Shown here one piece after another: positions 44,031 through 56,771 of a stretch of DNA of 64,000 nt. Numbering within the stretch: position 1 is the stretch's first letter; the number at the start of each line of letters is the position of its first letter. The notes under the pieces are model-generated. The model had not been told where the DNA came from. It made no database searches and was given only the letters and a program-made list of their open reading frames with translations. Source of the stretch: Papio anubis (taxonomy: Eukaryota; Chordata; Mammalia; Primates; Cercopithecidae); the NCBI RefSeq assembly GCF_008728515.1, contig NC_044989.1, positions 64,350,712 to 64,414,711 on the forward strand, given 5' to 3'. The position numbers were made by a program, and so were the translations under genes.

Positions 44031-45856
44031 GATATGGGCCTGCAGTTTCATTTTCTGATGTGTCTTTGTTTGGTTTTGGTATCAGGGTAATACTGCCCTC
44101 AGAGAATGAGTTTAAAAGTATTCCATCCTCCTATTGTTCTGACTAATTTGACTATGATTGGTATTAAATCCTCATTAAATGCTTAGTAGAATTCAGCAGT
44201 GAAGCCATTCAGGTCCTGTACTTTTTACTGGGAGACTTTTCATCACAACTATTATCTTAATACTTGTTATTGGTCTGTTCACACCCTGGATTTCTTCATG
44301 GTTCAGTCCTGGAAGACTGTATGTATATAGGAATTTATCCATTTCTTCTAGGTTTTACAGTTTATTGGCATATAGCTGCTCACAGTAGCCACTAATAATC
44401 CTTTGAATTTTGTGGTATCGGTTTTAACATCTCCTTTTTCATCTGTGATCTTTTGAGGTCTTCTCTCTTTCCTTAGTCTGGCAAAAGATTTGTCAGTTTT
44501 TTTTTTTTTTTTCTTTTTCATCTTTTCAAAAACCTAACGTTTTGTTGATCTTTTGTATGTTTCTTCATTTCAATTTCATTTATCTCTGCTCTGAGCTTTG
44601 TTATCTCTTTTTTTCCCACTAATTTTGGGTTTGGCTTGCTCTTGATTTTCCATTTCTTTAAAATCCATCATTAGGTTTTTATTTAAAGTTTTTCTTCTTT
44701 TTTGATGTAGGCACTTATAGCTATAAACTTTCCTCTTAGTATCGTTTTTGCTGTATCCCCATAGATTTCAGTATGTTGTGTTTCCATTATTAATAAATTT
44801 TTCACTTTCTTTCTTAATTTCTTCACCGATTCACTGGTCATTCAGGAGCATATTAGGTAATTTCCATGAGTTTGTATAGTTTCCAAAATTCATAATGTTG
44901 ATTTCTGGTTTTATTCCATTGTGGTCAGAGAAGATGCTTGATATTATTTCAATTTTTTTCTTTCTCTCCAATCTGTTTCTTTAGCTCTAATATTTGCTTT
45001 ATATATGAGTGCTCCAATAGTTAGGTGCATATATATTTACAATTGTTATATCCTATGCTGAACTGATCCCTTTATCATTATATGATGACCTTCACTGTCT
45101 CTTCTTATAGTTTGTGTCTTGAAATCTACTTTGCCTGATAGAACTACTCCGGAATATCTTTTTCCATCCCTTTATTTTAAGTCTACATGTGTCTTTATAG
45201 GTGCAATGTGTTTCTTGTGGGCAACAGATCACTGGGTCCTGTTTTTCTACCCATTCAGCCTCTTTATGTCTTGTTATTGGAGAGTTTAGTCAACTTACAT
45301 TCAATGTTACTACTGATAAGGACTTACTCCTGCCATTTATTTATTTGTTTTCTGGTTGTTTCGTAGTCTTCTCTTCCTTCCTGTCTTTCTCTTAGTAAAG
45401 GTGATATTTTTCTGGTGGTATGATGTAATTTCTTAGTTTTTAAATTTTTTGTGTATCTGTTCTATGGTTTTTGATTTGAGGTTACCATGAGGCTTGCAAA
45501 TACTATCTTATAACCCATTGTTTTATGCAGATAACAATTAACACTGCTTGCATAAATAGGCAAAAAGAAAACTAATAAAACTCTGCACTTTATGTCCCCC
45601 CACTTTATAGCTTTTTGTTGTTTCTATTTATATTTTACTGTTCTTATGTCTTGAAATAATTGTAGTTATAATTTGTTATTGGTCCATCTTTTAGTTTCTC
45701 TAATTAAGACTAGTTTACACACCAGTTATGCTATAATATTCTATGATTTTCTGTGTACTTATATTGCCAGTTAGTTTTACATCTTCAGATGGTATCTTTT
45801 TGCTCATTAACCTCTTTTTCTTTTTTTATTGAAGTACATACCCTTTAGCATTTCTT

Positions 45857-46146
45857 TTTCTAAGTCAAGAGTCTCACTCTGTCACCCAGGCTGGAGTGCA
45901 CTGGCACCATCTTGGCTCACTGCAACTTCCACCTCCCAGGTTCAAGTGATTCTCCTGCCTCAGCCTCCTGAGTAGCTGGGATTACAGGCACGGACTATCA
46001 TGCCTGGCTAACTTTTACATTTTTAGTAGAGACAAGGTTTCATCATGTTGGCCGGGCTAGTCTTCAACTCCTGACCTCAGATGATCCACCCACCTCAGCC
46101 TCCCAAAGTGCTAAGATTACCAGTATGAGCCACTGCACCTGGCCAG
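45857..46146 (-). repeat. Alu (S type)
   Basis: Minus-strand Alu flanked by a perfect 16-bp duplication 'ccctttagcatttctt' (45841-45856 and 46147-46162), inside the L1. Confidence 0.93.
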
Positions 46147-46336
46147 CCCTTTAGCATTTCTTGTAGGACAGGTCTGGAGCTGATGAAATCCCTCGGCTTT
46201 TGTTTTTCTGGGAGTCTTTATTTCTCTTTCATGTCTGAAGGATATTTTCATTGGATATACTATTCTAGGGTAAAATGGTTTTTTTCCTTCAGCATTTGAA
46301 ACATGTCATGCCACTCTCTCTTGGCCTGTAAGGTTT

Positions 46337-46740
46337 CTACTGGAAAGTCTGCTGCCAGCCATATTGAAGCTCCATTGTATGTTGTTTCTTTTCTCTTGCT
46401 GTTTTTAGTATCCTTGCTTTATCCTTGACCTTTGGGAATTTTATTATTAAATGTCTCGAGTTAGTCCTCACTGGGTGAAATTTGCTTAGTGTCCTATAAC
46501 CTTCTTGTACTTGGATATTAATATCTTTCTCTAGGTTTGAGAAGTTCTCTGTTATTATCCCTTTGAATAAACTTGTTACCCCTATCTCTTTCTCTACCTC
46601 CTCTTTATGGCCAATAACTCTTACATTTGCCTCTTCAAGGCTACTTTCTAAATCCTGTAGGTGTGTTTCTTGGTTTTTGTTCTTTTTTCTTTTGTCTTCT
46701 CTGATTTGTATTTTCAAAAAGACTGTCTTCAAGCTCACTC
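46337..46740 (-). pseudogene. L1 ORF1 remnant
   Basis: Open on the minus strand with the RNA-binding C-terminal features of L1 ORF1p (FSNLEKDINIQVQEGYRTL, FPKVKDKARILKTAREKKQ). The upstream coiled-coil part is degraded and interrupted by the Alu at 46767. Confidence 0.8.
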
Positions 46741-46763
46741 TTTCTTCTGCTTGATCAACTGCC

Positions 46764-46766
<3 letters not shown>

Positions 46767-46794
<28 letters not shown>

Positions 46795-47075
46795 GAGACA
46801 CAGTCTCGCCCTGTCACCCAGACTGGGGTGCAATAGCACAATCTCATCTCACTGCAACCTCTACCTCCCAGATTCAAGCGATTCTCCTGCCTCAGCCTCC
46901 TAAGTGGCTGGGATTACAGGGATGTGCCACCACGCCCAGCTAATTTTTTGTATCTTTAGTAGACATAGGGTTTCACCATGTTGGCTGGACTGGTCTCGAA
47001 CTCCTGACCTCATGGTCCATCCTCCTCGGCCTCCCAAAGTGCTGGGATTACAGACATGAGCCACCGCACCTGGCC
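46767..47075 (-). repeat. Alu (S type)
   Basis: Minus-strand Alu with a (TTTTG)n tail, flanked by 'gatcaactgccttt' (46753-46766) and 'gatcaactgctttt' (from 47076), inside the L1. Confidence 0.92.
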
Positions 47076-49362
47076 GATCAACTGCTTTTAAGCCATTCTG
47101 ATGCATTCTTCAGCATGTCAGTTGCATTTTTCAACTCCAGAATACCTAATTCTTTTTAATTACTTCAATTTGTTAAATTTATCTGATAGGATTCTAAATT
47201 CCTTCTCTGTGTTACCCTGAATTTCTCTGCGTTTCCTCAACACAGCTGTTTTGATTTCTCTGTCTGAAAGGTCACATAACTCTGTTTCTCCAGGATTAGT
47301 CCCTGGTGCCTTATTTAGTTCATTTGGAGAGGTCATATTTTCCTGGATGATGTAGATGGGTGTAGATGTTCTTCAGTGTCTGGACGTTGAAGAGTGAGGT
47401 ATTTATTGTAGTCTTCACTGTCTGGGCTTATTTGTACCTGTCCTTCCTGGGAAGACTTTTCAGATACTCTAATGGACTTGGGTGTTATGATTTAAGCTGT
47501 ATCTGCTTTAGGGGGCACCCCAAGCCCAGTAATGCTGTGGTTCTTGCAGACTTGCAGAGGTACCACCTTGGTAGTCTTGAATAAAATCTGGAAGAATTCT
47601 CTGGATTACCAGAGATTCTTGTTCTCTTCCCTTACTTTCTCCCAAACAAAGTCTCTTTCTGCTGAGCTGCCTGGGGCTTGCAGTAGGGCAACACAAGCAC
47701 CCTGTGGTCATCAACACTGGCACTGCACTGGGTCAGACCTGAAGCCAGCACAGCACTGAGTTTCACCCCAGGCCCACGGTAACCACTATCTGGCTACCGC
47801 CTGTGTTTTCTCAAGGATGTAGGGCTCTACCATCAGCAGGTGGCAAAGCCAGCCCAGCTTCTGTCCTTCCCTTCAGGACAGCAAGTTCCCCCAAGTCCTC
47901 AGGTAAGTCCAGAGGTTCTCTCCAGGAGTTAGGGATCAGTCAAAAACCTTAGAAGTCTACCTGGTATTCTATTATACTGCAGCCAAGCTAGCCCTCAAAT
48001 CATGAGACACAGTCATTCCCACTTCTCTCTCCCCTTTCTACAGGCAGAGGAGCCTTACCCTGTGGCCACCACCACCAAAGGCCCATAGGGAGTACTGCCA
48101 GGCTACTGTCAGTGTTCACGTAAGGTCCAAGGGCTCTTAGTCAGCATGTGGCAAATGCTGCCAGGCCTGGGACTCACCCTTCAGTGGGCTCCCCTCTGGC
48201 CCAGGGCAGGTCCAGAAATGCTGTCCAAGTGCCAAGGCCTAGAATCAGGGACCCCAAGAGCCCACTTGGTGTTTGAACCCACTATGGCCAAGCTGATACC
48301 TAAGATACAAAACAAAGTCCCCTTTGTTTTTCCCTCTGCTTTTCTCAAGCAGAGTCTCCCACTGTAGCCACTACAGCTGGGAATGTGCTATGTCTCACCT
48401 GAAGCCAGCATGTCTCAGAGTCTCAAGCCAAGGCCCATGGCGTACTATGTGGTTATCACTGCTAGTTATTCGGGGCCCAAAGGGCCCTTTAGTCAGTACA
48501 GGATGGATCCTGACAGGATTGGGTCTCTCCCTTCAAGGCAACAGGTTCCCTTCTAGCCCAGGCATGTGTCTAGAAATGTTATCCAGGAGCTAGGGCTTGG
48601 AATGGGGGCCTGACCAGTACCCTATCCTACTGTAGTTGAGCTGGTATCCAAGATGCAAGACGAAAGTCCTCTTTATTCTTCCTTCTCCTCTGCCCCAGCA
48701 GAAGGCAGGGGGTCTCTTTTGGAGCTACGAGCTGGGCTTCCTGGGCTTGGAGGAGAGGTGGCACAAGCAACTCCCTTAGGTGTTCCAGTTGATGTCTTAG
48801 TAAGTCATGTGCCCCCAATTCCACTGGTGCCAAGCCCAGCTCAGCACTAGGACTTGCAGTCCTTTTGGCCTACCCTGCCTTTTAAGTTTATTTAGGACCC
48901 CGGCATACCTCAGCCCACAGTGGCAAGGCTTGCCAGAACTCAAGTTCCAACCGCTGAGATGGGCAATTCCCCTCTGGCTAGGGATGGTCTGAATGCTCCC
49001 TCCATGTGTGGGCATCAGCTGAGTTCAGCCTGGTTTTGCTTTTTGCTGTTACAGTGCATTCAATGAGAAGTCTCACAATTGCTGCACTCCTCCTATCCCA
49101 AGCATACAAATTTCTCCACACCACACAGTCACTGCATGGGGGATGGAGGAGAGGTGGTATCAGCAATTCAAGGCTGTCTTTCCTATCCTGTTCAGTGCTT
49201 CTTTGGGCAATATGAAGTTAAAACCAGGTTCTGTGAGTGCTCACCTGATTTTTGTTTCTTATGAAAGTGCTTTTTGTGTGTAGTTGTTAAATTTGGTGTT
49301 CCTGTGGAGGGGGACATCCAGTGGAGCCTTCTAGTTCACCATCTTGCTCTGTACCCCAAGAT

Positions 49363-50749
49363 CTAAAATAAATACATTTTGACACGAAGTGTCATGCCAC
49401 AGATATGTGGAAAATGTATTTATGTGAAACATCCATTGCTTAATGTCAGATAAATTAGATAGTCATTCTGACAATACTATGCTGATATCTTGATTTATTC
49501 TATTTACCATGCGGTTTTTACAGAAAAAAAAATCCTAAGTGCCATTTTAGAAACCTAGAAATATGTAGGCAGATAGCAGGAAAAAATACTTCTAGATTCT
49601 TTTAAGTTATTTCTGTATCTGGGGAGAAAAACACATGGTTTACTCTTCAAAGATTTTGAATTGGAAAACATATGCACATTCTCTTTTTTCCTACACCACT
49701 CTTAATTCTTATTAACAACAGGGAAGATCTCTAGTAAAAGGGGATTACAAAAAACTAGGGGACAGCCTATAAAGGTGAGTCCCAATTTCCAAACATTTGA
49801 CTCTCCACTGCCTTCACCATCCACAGCTTATTATTAAGAAGATCTCCCTACAGTAAGAACCAAACTTTGTACTGATTATCGCATAATTATAAAAGTACAA
49901 TCACTGGTAAGAAAACATGATAGATTTATTCATAAGACATAGATGTACAAACAAATATAACAAATGTACATGACATCTGAATCACAAAATTTCGGCAAAG
50001 AAATAATGTCATTGAAAGGCTAAAGAACAAAAATGATGAGACACCTTAAGAAAGTTTCAGGATAAGCAATGCATAGTTTGTCTACTCAGAAAAAAAAATC
50101 AGTTCGAAAAAACAAACAAGCAAACAAAATACACAGAATACAGGAAAATGGAAAGCTCTAAGCACTAAACGCAGGGAACTACTGATTTCTGATAGTCCAA
50201 GTTAACTACCATCTAGAAACAAATCTGGCATTTTAACAACTGTAATGAGAATCTATAAACAGCTCTACCTTTTTCACGTGGTAATCTCCTTATAATTGTA
50301 TCAATACTATGTTTGAATAGTATTTTCTCTTGAAGCTTTCTTTGGTTTCTCACACTTAGTCACGCTATGTATTTCAATTTTTGCATCAATCATACTGAGG
50401 TTTTGGTTTTCATATAGTCCTTCCCTATCAGACTTCGAATTTCTTGATGTTTCTGTTTTCCTGTGTATTCTATTTGCTTATCACAGTTACTGTCACACAC
50501 ATAATAAAAATTTTATAGATGAATGAAATGGATGGTATGTAGAACATATCAAAACAGACAGACAAAACAGACAGCTGCCAATAATACTTATGTAATAACA
50601 GAATGGGTCTGGGCTAATAAGGAAAAGAAAAAACAGAATAATCCATTCCAAAAAAAAGAAAAAAGGGATTTCTAAGGATGAGTAAAGATTTGATTTTCTT
50701 TCTTGTAGCTCAAAATATCTTTTTATGTTCAGCTAAAAACTTCTTTTGA
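49363..50749. other. 5' intron, no gene
   Basis: AT-rich sequence without recognisable repeats or open frames, apart from short A-rich runs. Confidence 0.45.
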
Positions 50750-51560
50750 AAGGCACTAGAAGCACTGCCTCCTCCAACCCCAACCACCAGCCAGAACCCC
50801 ACCAAGCAATGAACACACCTGCTGCCCAGACCTCTGTTTCTAAATACTGCCTCCAACTAAAATAAACCAGGACTCTTTGAAGAAATACGTAACTCCAGAC
50901 ATGGAATACAGAAAGAACAAGTCTATCCTGAGCACTCCTGTGTCAGAAAGCAAGATATGCTCAAAGACCAGTAGGACCTATTAAGAGGACAAAGGGCCAA
51001 GTTAAAAGGGGGTTCCCACGGGCCACATTTGGGACAACTTAAGCATATTTTTTAAAAGTAATAGAGTATAACATATGGAATAAGTAAAAATTAATGGATA
51101 CATAGAGATACTTAAGGGAGGAAAAAGAGATAAGGAAAGGGGGTGGGGAAAGAAAATCTCCGCTGAAGAATGCCAGTAATAAATATAGAAGGAATGACCA
51201 AATTAGAAAATCACCAATTTGCAACCCCCAATGTAAAAGCTAATTCAGGCAAAAATCACCAATGTATGCTAAGGCCATTAGGTAAAAAGTTGTTAAAAAC
51301 AGAATATTCTCATGGTGCCTAAGTATTACCTCACAGATTACTTAGCAACACAAAGGGGAAAATGTATCTTTAAAATGGAAACCTGGCTGTCACCACCTTA
51401 AGTCATTAAACTTAATGTTACTGATAATAGGAGGACAACCTGATATTATGTAATTCATGAAATGACAAAATAGGAAAAAAACATCATTACCTATGAAATA
51501 TTCTCTCCAAAAATGTTTAATCCAACCCCATCAAATCTCTAGATCAGGAGTTAAGCTTTA
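50750..51560 (+). repeat. Old interspersed repeat, family not identified (copy B)
   Basis: It contains 'ctgtttctaaatactgcctc' near 50832, 'ggtaaaaagttgttaaaaac' near 51281 and 'gaaatattctctccaaaaat' near 51496. Comparable blocks occur at 7650-9050 and 59580-60240. It is non-coding. Confidence 0.4.
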
Positions 51561-51716
51561 TTGTCCTGTGGATTTCTTTTACAGTCTGGTAAAGCTTATG
51601 GATGCCTTCTTAGAATAATGTTTTTAAATGCATAAAACACACAAGACTACAATGGACAATTATACTGAAATACAGTTACCATAATTGTTTAAATTATAAC
51701 AGTAATATTATTTCTT

Positions 51717-52005
51717 CTTTTTCAGACAGGGTCTCACTCTGTTACCCAGGCTGGAGTGCAGTGGCACAATCACAGCTCTCTGCAGTCTCAACCTACTGGG
51801 TGCAAGTGATCCTCCCACCTCAGCCTCCTGAGTAGCTGGGACCACAGGTGCACGCTACTACACCTGGCTAATTTTTGTATTTTTGTAGAGAGGAGGTCTC
51901 GCTATGTTGTCCAGGCTGGTCCTGAACTCGTGGGTTCAGGCAGTCCTCCCGCATCAGCCTCCCAAAGTGCTGGTATTAACAGGCATGAGCTACCATGCAT
52001 GCCCA
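51717..52005 (-). repeat. Alu (J type)
   Basis: Diverged minus-strand Alu, 'cagacagggtctcactctg' to 'gagctaccatgcatgccc'. Confidence 0.88.
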
Positions 52006-52229
52006 GTCTATTATTGCTTAATACAAATCTAGCAACTACCTTAATTTATAGACAATAAATGAGCATAAATTAAATCTTAAGATATCTGCAGCAATTGAAT
52101 GTGATATGAGAATACCTGAGATTTCTATTGGTGACAAAGCTACAGGTACTGTAAATGTAATGTCCATACTGTATCCATGAAGGGTTTCTTATACTTACAA
52201 TTAAAGGAAATGCTAAAATCCAGTTAGAG

Positions 52230-52397
52230 CAGAGTTTCTTAACCTTGACACTACTGACATTATGAATGGGATAATTCTGTTATCAGGGACTCTCTTGTAC
52301 CCACCCAGCTGTGACAATCAAAAATGTCTCCAGACATTGCCAAATGTCCAAGGGTTGGGGAAGGAGAAGACAAACTCACCCCAGTTGAGAACCACTG
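52230..52397 (-). mobile_element. MER20 hAT-Charlie transposon
   Basis: 168 bp, with inverted ends 'cagagtttcttaacctt' and 'gttgagaaccactg' and the internal 'tgtctccagacattgccaaa'. A perfect 8-bp duplication 'agttagag' lies at 52222-52229 and 52398-52405. About 50 bp of the consensus are missing internally. Confidence 0.87.
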
Positions 52398-52719
52398 AGT
52401 TAGAGATAAGTTAAAATAAAGATGTAATTTTTTCCCCATCTAAAGTTCATAGATTCCCTGAATTCTACAGACCCTACAGAGTCTGTGAACTCAAGGTTCA
52501 GTTCTGTTGGCTCTAGACCTACCTTTGAGTTTACAGTAAACAGAAGGAAGTAGGATAGTAAGGTTTAAACCACCATATATGAGGAAACAATGAGACAAAT
52601 CAAGAGTATGAGATATTCTATAAAGAAATTGGCTTGGATACTTAGTCATTTTAAAAAGGTTGGAAAACTTTAGACTAAAATAAATAAATTACGTGATTAT
52701 TTACCTGCTTGTTTCCTAT

Positions 52720-52850
52720 CTCTGCCACTATACTGTAAACTTGTATTTGTTTCATTCACTTTCCTATACCATACCCAATACAAACTCTAAGCATTCAGTA
52801 AACCACATGACTATTCAATGAATGAATGAGCAAATGAATGAATATCACAG
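52720..52850 (+). repeat. L2 3' end fragment
   Basis: 'tgccactatactgtaaactt' followed by 'tctaagcattcagtaaacc' and 'caatgaatgaatgag' is a plus-strand L2 terminus. Confidence 0.6.
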
Positions 52851-53029
52851 AGTGGGTAAAGACACGTAAGCCACTAACACAATACCTCAAAATGTTCACA
52901 TACATTTCAAATAATCTAAAAATATAAATCCAAAATATATTTTCTTGTTTGTATAACATTACTTGACTTTCTGAAATTTGATTCTAGATCTCCACCTTCC
53001 TTATAAAACGATATACTAGTTAAGAGTAT

Positions 53030-53225
53030 TGGCCATACAATGAGTTAGATCTCTGTCATTTATTAGTTGTGTGACAACTGTCTTACCTTCCTAAGTCTCA
53101 GTTTCCTCATTTGTAAAATGGGACAGCAGCAGTATCTTCCTCATTGGAACGTCGTAAGATTTAAATAACTTATGTAAGTTCATAGCATAATACTTGGTAC
53201 ACAGTAGACATTCAATAAAGAATTG
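53030..53225 (+). repeat. MIR element
   Basis: 'ctaagtctcagtttcctcat' followed by 'ttgtaaaatgggacagcag' is a typical MIR core on the plus strand, ending 'acagtagacattcaataaa'. Confidence 0.8.
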
Positions 53226-53250
53226 CAACAACCATTATTATAAACATTTT

Positions 53251-53550
53251 GTTTTTTTGTTTTTTTTTTTGAGACAGAGTCTCACTCTGTCGCCAGGCTA
53301 GAGTGCAGTGGCATAATCTCGGCTCACTGCAACCTCTGCCTCCCAGGTTCAAGCCATTCTCCTGCCTCAGCCTCCTGATTAGCTGGGACTACAGGCGCAC
53401 ACCACCATGCCCAGCTAATTTTTGTAATTTTAGTAGAGTCAGGGTTTCACCATATTGGTCAGGCTGGTCTCGAACTCCTGACCTCAGGTGATCCGCCCAC
53501 CTTGGTCTCCCAAAGTGCTGGGATTACAGGTGTGAGCCACCATGCCCGGC
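53251..53550 (-). repeat. Alu (S type)
   Basis: Full-length minus-strand Alu with a TTTG-rich tail, flanked by 'aaacatttt' and 'aaacatcttt'. The region 53551-54762 is plain intron with an A tract at 54641-54659. Confidence 0.9.
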
Positions 53551-54762
53551 AAACATCTTTTTAAATGGTCAGCAAATATTAACATTTCAACTGTGCCATA
53601 GAAAATTTTAAAATAACTACAAACTTTAGGATCCTGATCCTCCTCTTCTGGTGTCTTTTTCTTTGCTTGAGCATTCCTAATCCTGGAGAGAGAGGTGGTG
53701 GGTAGGGGGAAATAGAGGGGAAACAGCAAGAACAAACAAACCAATATGGGCAGACATAATTTACTTTCAGAAAAGTCACCAAAGCAAGAAAAATGATCCT
53801 CATTGCCATGACACTAAAGGGGGTAAAAAGAATATTGGAAAGTGATAATGAAGCCAGAAAACATGGTGGCCTAGAACAAAAGCAACTTTGATGACAAAAA
53901 CTGTGCCTGTGGGAGAGAAGAGAGATGAGGAGGTGGTAGGGGAGTGACTGGAAATAATGGTTTGGAAGACATCTGAGTATAGGTCAAAGTTAAGTCCATG
54001 GAAGTAGAGTAGATGAGATAAAAATTACAATTTCTGAGTTGGACAAGACTTTAAAAGAATATCTGCCTCAACTTTCTACTTCATATATAAATCCTTTCTA
54101 TAAGGGGTCTATCTGCCTCTACTTGAAAACTTCAATAATGAAGAATTAACTACTTCAAAAGCAGAGTACTACTGTAAAACAACCATAATTACTTTGGAGA
54201 AAAAAAATTCTTGTAGTGAACAGAATCCTGCCTCCCTGAATTTTCCATTACTGCTTCTAGTTCAATTACATTACAGGAATGAATTAGTAGATAACTACAG
54301 ATAGTCACAGGAAAGTGATATACAAGTGGAGAAAGTGCCGAAGAAGAGAGCTAATGAAAGCTGAGCAAGGGGTAGGGCAAATCTGTTTAGAGGAAAAGAC
54401 AATGGCAATCAGAAATACCATCCTTACACAGGGAAGATGTGTCAGGAAGTAAAGTGCAAACAGTAAGTAGCATCAACATGCTGCAAAGAGGTCAACGAGA
54501 TTACTAACTTTAGAAAGGATACTGGATTAAGAACGGTTTCAGGACAGTGGTTAGGGAAGAAGCCATCCCACTGAGGTTAAGAAGTAAGTGATGAAGTAAT
54601 AAAGGCAACAGTATCAACATCTCTTTCATGGTAAAAAGAGAAAAAAAAAAAAAAAAAAGAACAAGAGTTGAGCAAGAATCTTTTAGGTAAACGGAGACCT
54701 GAGCATATTTGTAGGCAAACAGCAAGAAGTCAACTGAAGGGTGAGATTAAAGAGGAACAAGA

Positions 54763-55068
54763 GGCCCAGCGCGGTGGCTCATGTCTGTAATTCCAGCACT
54801 TTGGGAGGCTGAGGCGAGTGGATCACCTGAGGTCAGGAGTTCAAGATCAGCCTAGCCAACGTGGTGAAACCCCGTCTCTACAAAAAATATGAAAAATTAG
54901 CCGGGCGTGGTGGCGGGCACCTGTAATCTCAGCTACTCTGGAGGCTGAGGCACAAGAATTGCTTGAACCCGGGAGGCAGAGGTTGCAATGAGCCGAGATC
55001 ACGCCACTGCACTCCAGCCTGGGTGACAGAGCGAGACTCTGTCTAAAAAAAAAAAAAAAAAAAAAAAA
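54763..55068 (+). repeat. Alu (S type)
   Basis: Full-length plus-strand Alu with an A tail of about 25. 'aggaacaag' occurs on both sides. The region 55069-55950 is plain intron. Confidence 0.9.
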
Positions 55069-55950
55069 AAGGAACAAGTAAATGGTGGAGAAAGGAGATG
55101 GTCAGAGTTACATACACACAGGAATGGGGTGAGAGGGGATGGGAAAAGGAAAGACAAAGTGAGAAAGAAAGAATATCAAGCCCAGGGACTATAAGGCACC
55201 TCAGGTTTATGCCACACCTTGAGAAAGACAGGACTTTGTCAAGCAACAGTGAGAAAATAAGCAGGCTGACCTAGAAAAGTTGCCTCACACCCTATTCCTG
55301 TGCCCAATGTGTGAGTAGGAGGAGGAGTGGAATCAGCTGGGACTGCAGGTTCTGAAGGTTCTGTGAAGTGTTAGATCAAGAGTGCAGTAAAAATATGTTA
55401 TCAATGAAAGAAGGAAGGATGACAGGGAAGAACGAAATGGAAAGACAAGAAGAATTGCATCATCACTAATATCTGACTCTACAGTAAAATACAGTGAACA
55501 CTATACAGTTCATAATTGCTTACTTTCAGATTTTTGTTCATCTTCAAATTAACCTAGTAAGAAAAACATTTCTGAATGAATCAATGAATCAATGATCTCC
55601 ATTATATGAATGAAGAAACAAGTTCAAGAGTAACTTGATTTCAGACCATTTAGTGAGTTAACTGTGAAGAGGGAATCTGAATTCAGATTTTCTGATTCTA
55701 AGTTCCATGCCTCTGTCTCTGCACCAATAAAAAAATTTTAAATTATTTCACTACTCCTTCCCACCCATTTCAGGCATCTGGTGCTTTCTTTTTCTGTCTG
55801 TCTCCTTATTAGATCAATGACTGAACCAATAATTATTTACTCTCATAACTATCACTTATGTCCATCTTCTGTTGAATGATATAATTAACATCTAATTGTG
55901 ATAATTTTATAAGACCAGGATTATTCCAAAAGGAAAAAGATAGTATACAA

Positions 55951-56246
55951 TTTTTTTTTTTTTGAGATGGAGTCTCGCTGTGTTGCCCAGGCTGGAGTAC
56001 AGCGGCAAGATCTCAGTTCACAACAACCTCTGCCTCCCAGGTTCTAGCGATTATCCTGCCTCAGCCTCCTTAGTAGCTGGGACTATAGGCACCCGGCACC
56101 ACGCCCAGCTAATTTTTGTATTTTTAGTACAGACGGGATTTCACCACGTTGCCCAGGCTGGTCTCAAACTCCTAACCTCAGGTGATCCGCCTGACTCAGC
56201 CTCCCAAAGTGCTGAGATTACAGGCGTGAGCCACCACGCCCAGCCT
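55951..56246 (-). repeat. Alu (S type)
   Basis: Full-length minus-strand Alu, from 'gagatggagtctcgctgtg' to 'ccaccacgcccagcc'. Confidence 0.9.
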
Positions 56247-56354
56247 ACACTTTCATCAGTGTAATTTACTGCATTTTTCTTACCAAAGGAATTAATTTGG
56301 CATCTGTAATGGGAGATAAATACACTACTTTGGCCCATCATTTTAGCACTTTCA

Positions 56355-56450
56355 AGAAAGTTTGAGCCCAAGAAGTTGAGGCTGCAGTGAGCTGTGATGG
56401 CGTCACTGCACTCTGACCGAGGCAATGGAGAGAGGCCTTCTCAACAACAA
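56355..56450 (+). repeat. Alu right-arm fragment, old
   Basis: 'gagcccaagaagttgaggct' followed by 'gcgtcactgcactctgacc' is a partial, diverged Alu right arm on the plus strand. Confidence 0.75.
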
Positions 56451-56473
56451 CTTCTGAATTCCATATAATTGAC

Positions 56474-56771
56474 CCTTTTTTTTTTTTTTTTTGAGACAGT
56501 CTCACTCTGTCACTCAGGCTGGAGTACAGTGGCGCAATCTCGGCTCACTGCAACCTCCCGCTTCTGGATTCAACTGATTCTCCTGCCTCAGCCTCCCAAG
56601 AAACTGGGACTACAAGCACCTGTCACCTTTCCTGGCTAATTTTCGTATTTTCAGTAGAGACGAAATTTCACATGTTGGCCAGGCTGGTCTCAAACTCCTG
56701 ACCTCAGGTGATCTGCCCACCTCTGCCTCCCAAAGTGCTGGCATTACAGGCATAAACCACTGCGCCTGGCC
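56474..56771 (-). repeat. Alu (S type)
   Basis: Full-length minus-strand Alu with the duplication 'ccatataattgac' at 56461-56473 and 56772-56784. The region 56785-57931 is plain AT-rich intron. Confidence 0.92.

Larger units (their letters stand above)
40595..49362 (-). mobile_element. Near full-length old L1 (L1MA/L1PB type), with LTR and Alus
   Basis: The 3' UTR (40595-41000, 'tgtgagtacacagtaggta') is followed by broken ORF2 up to about 45840 and ORF1 near 46337-46740 (C-terminal motifs NIQVQEGYRTLSKF and RHLIIKFPKVKDK). A GC-richer 5' UTR of over 2 kb (47090-49362) ends in 'ttcaccatcttgctctgta', the inverted L1 5' end. After removing one LTR and two Alus about 7.1 kb remain, so this insertion was nearly complete. 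Stops and indels disable both frames. Confidence 0.85.

Noticed and set aside
46563..46754. Plus-strand hydrophobic open frame
   Set aside because: It is antisense to the L1 ORF1 remnant; poly-Ser/Phe/Leu runs are typical of a shadow frame.
47366..49264. Cluster of open frames on both strands in a GC-richer region, resembling a gene-dense island
   Set aside because: This is the 5' UTR of the old L1. The frames are short, overlap on both strands and match no protein.
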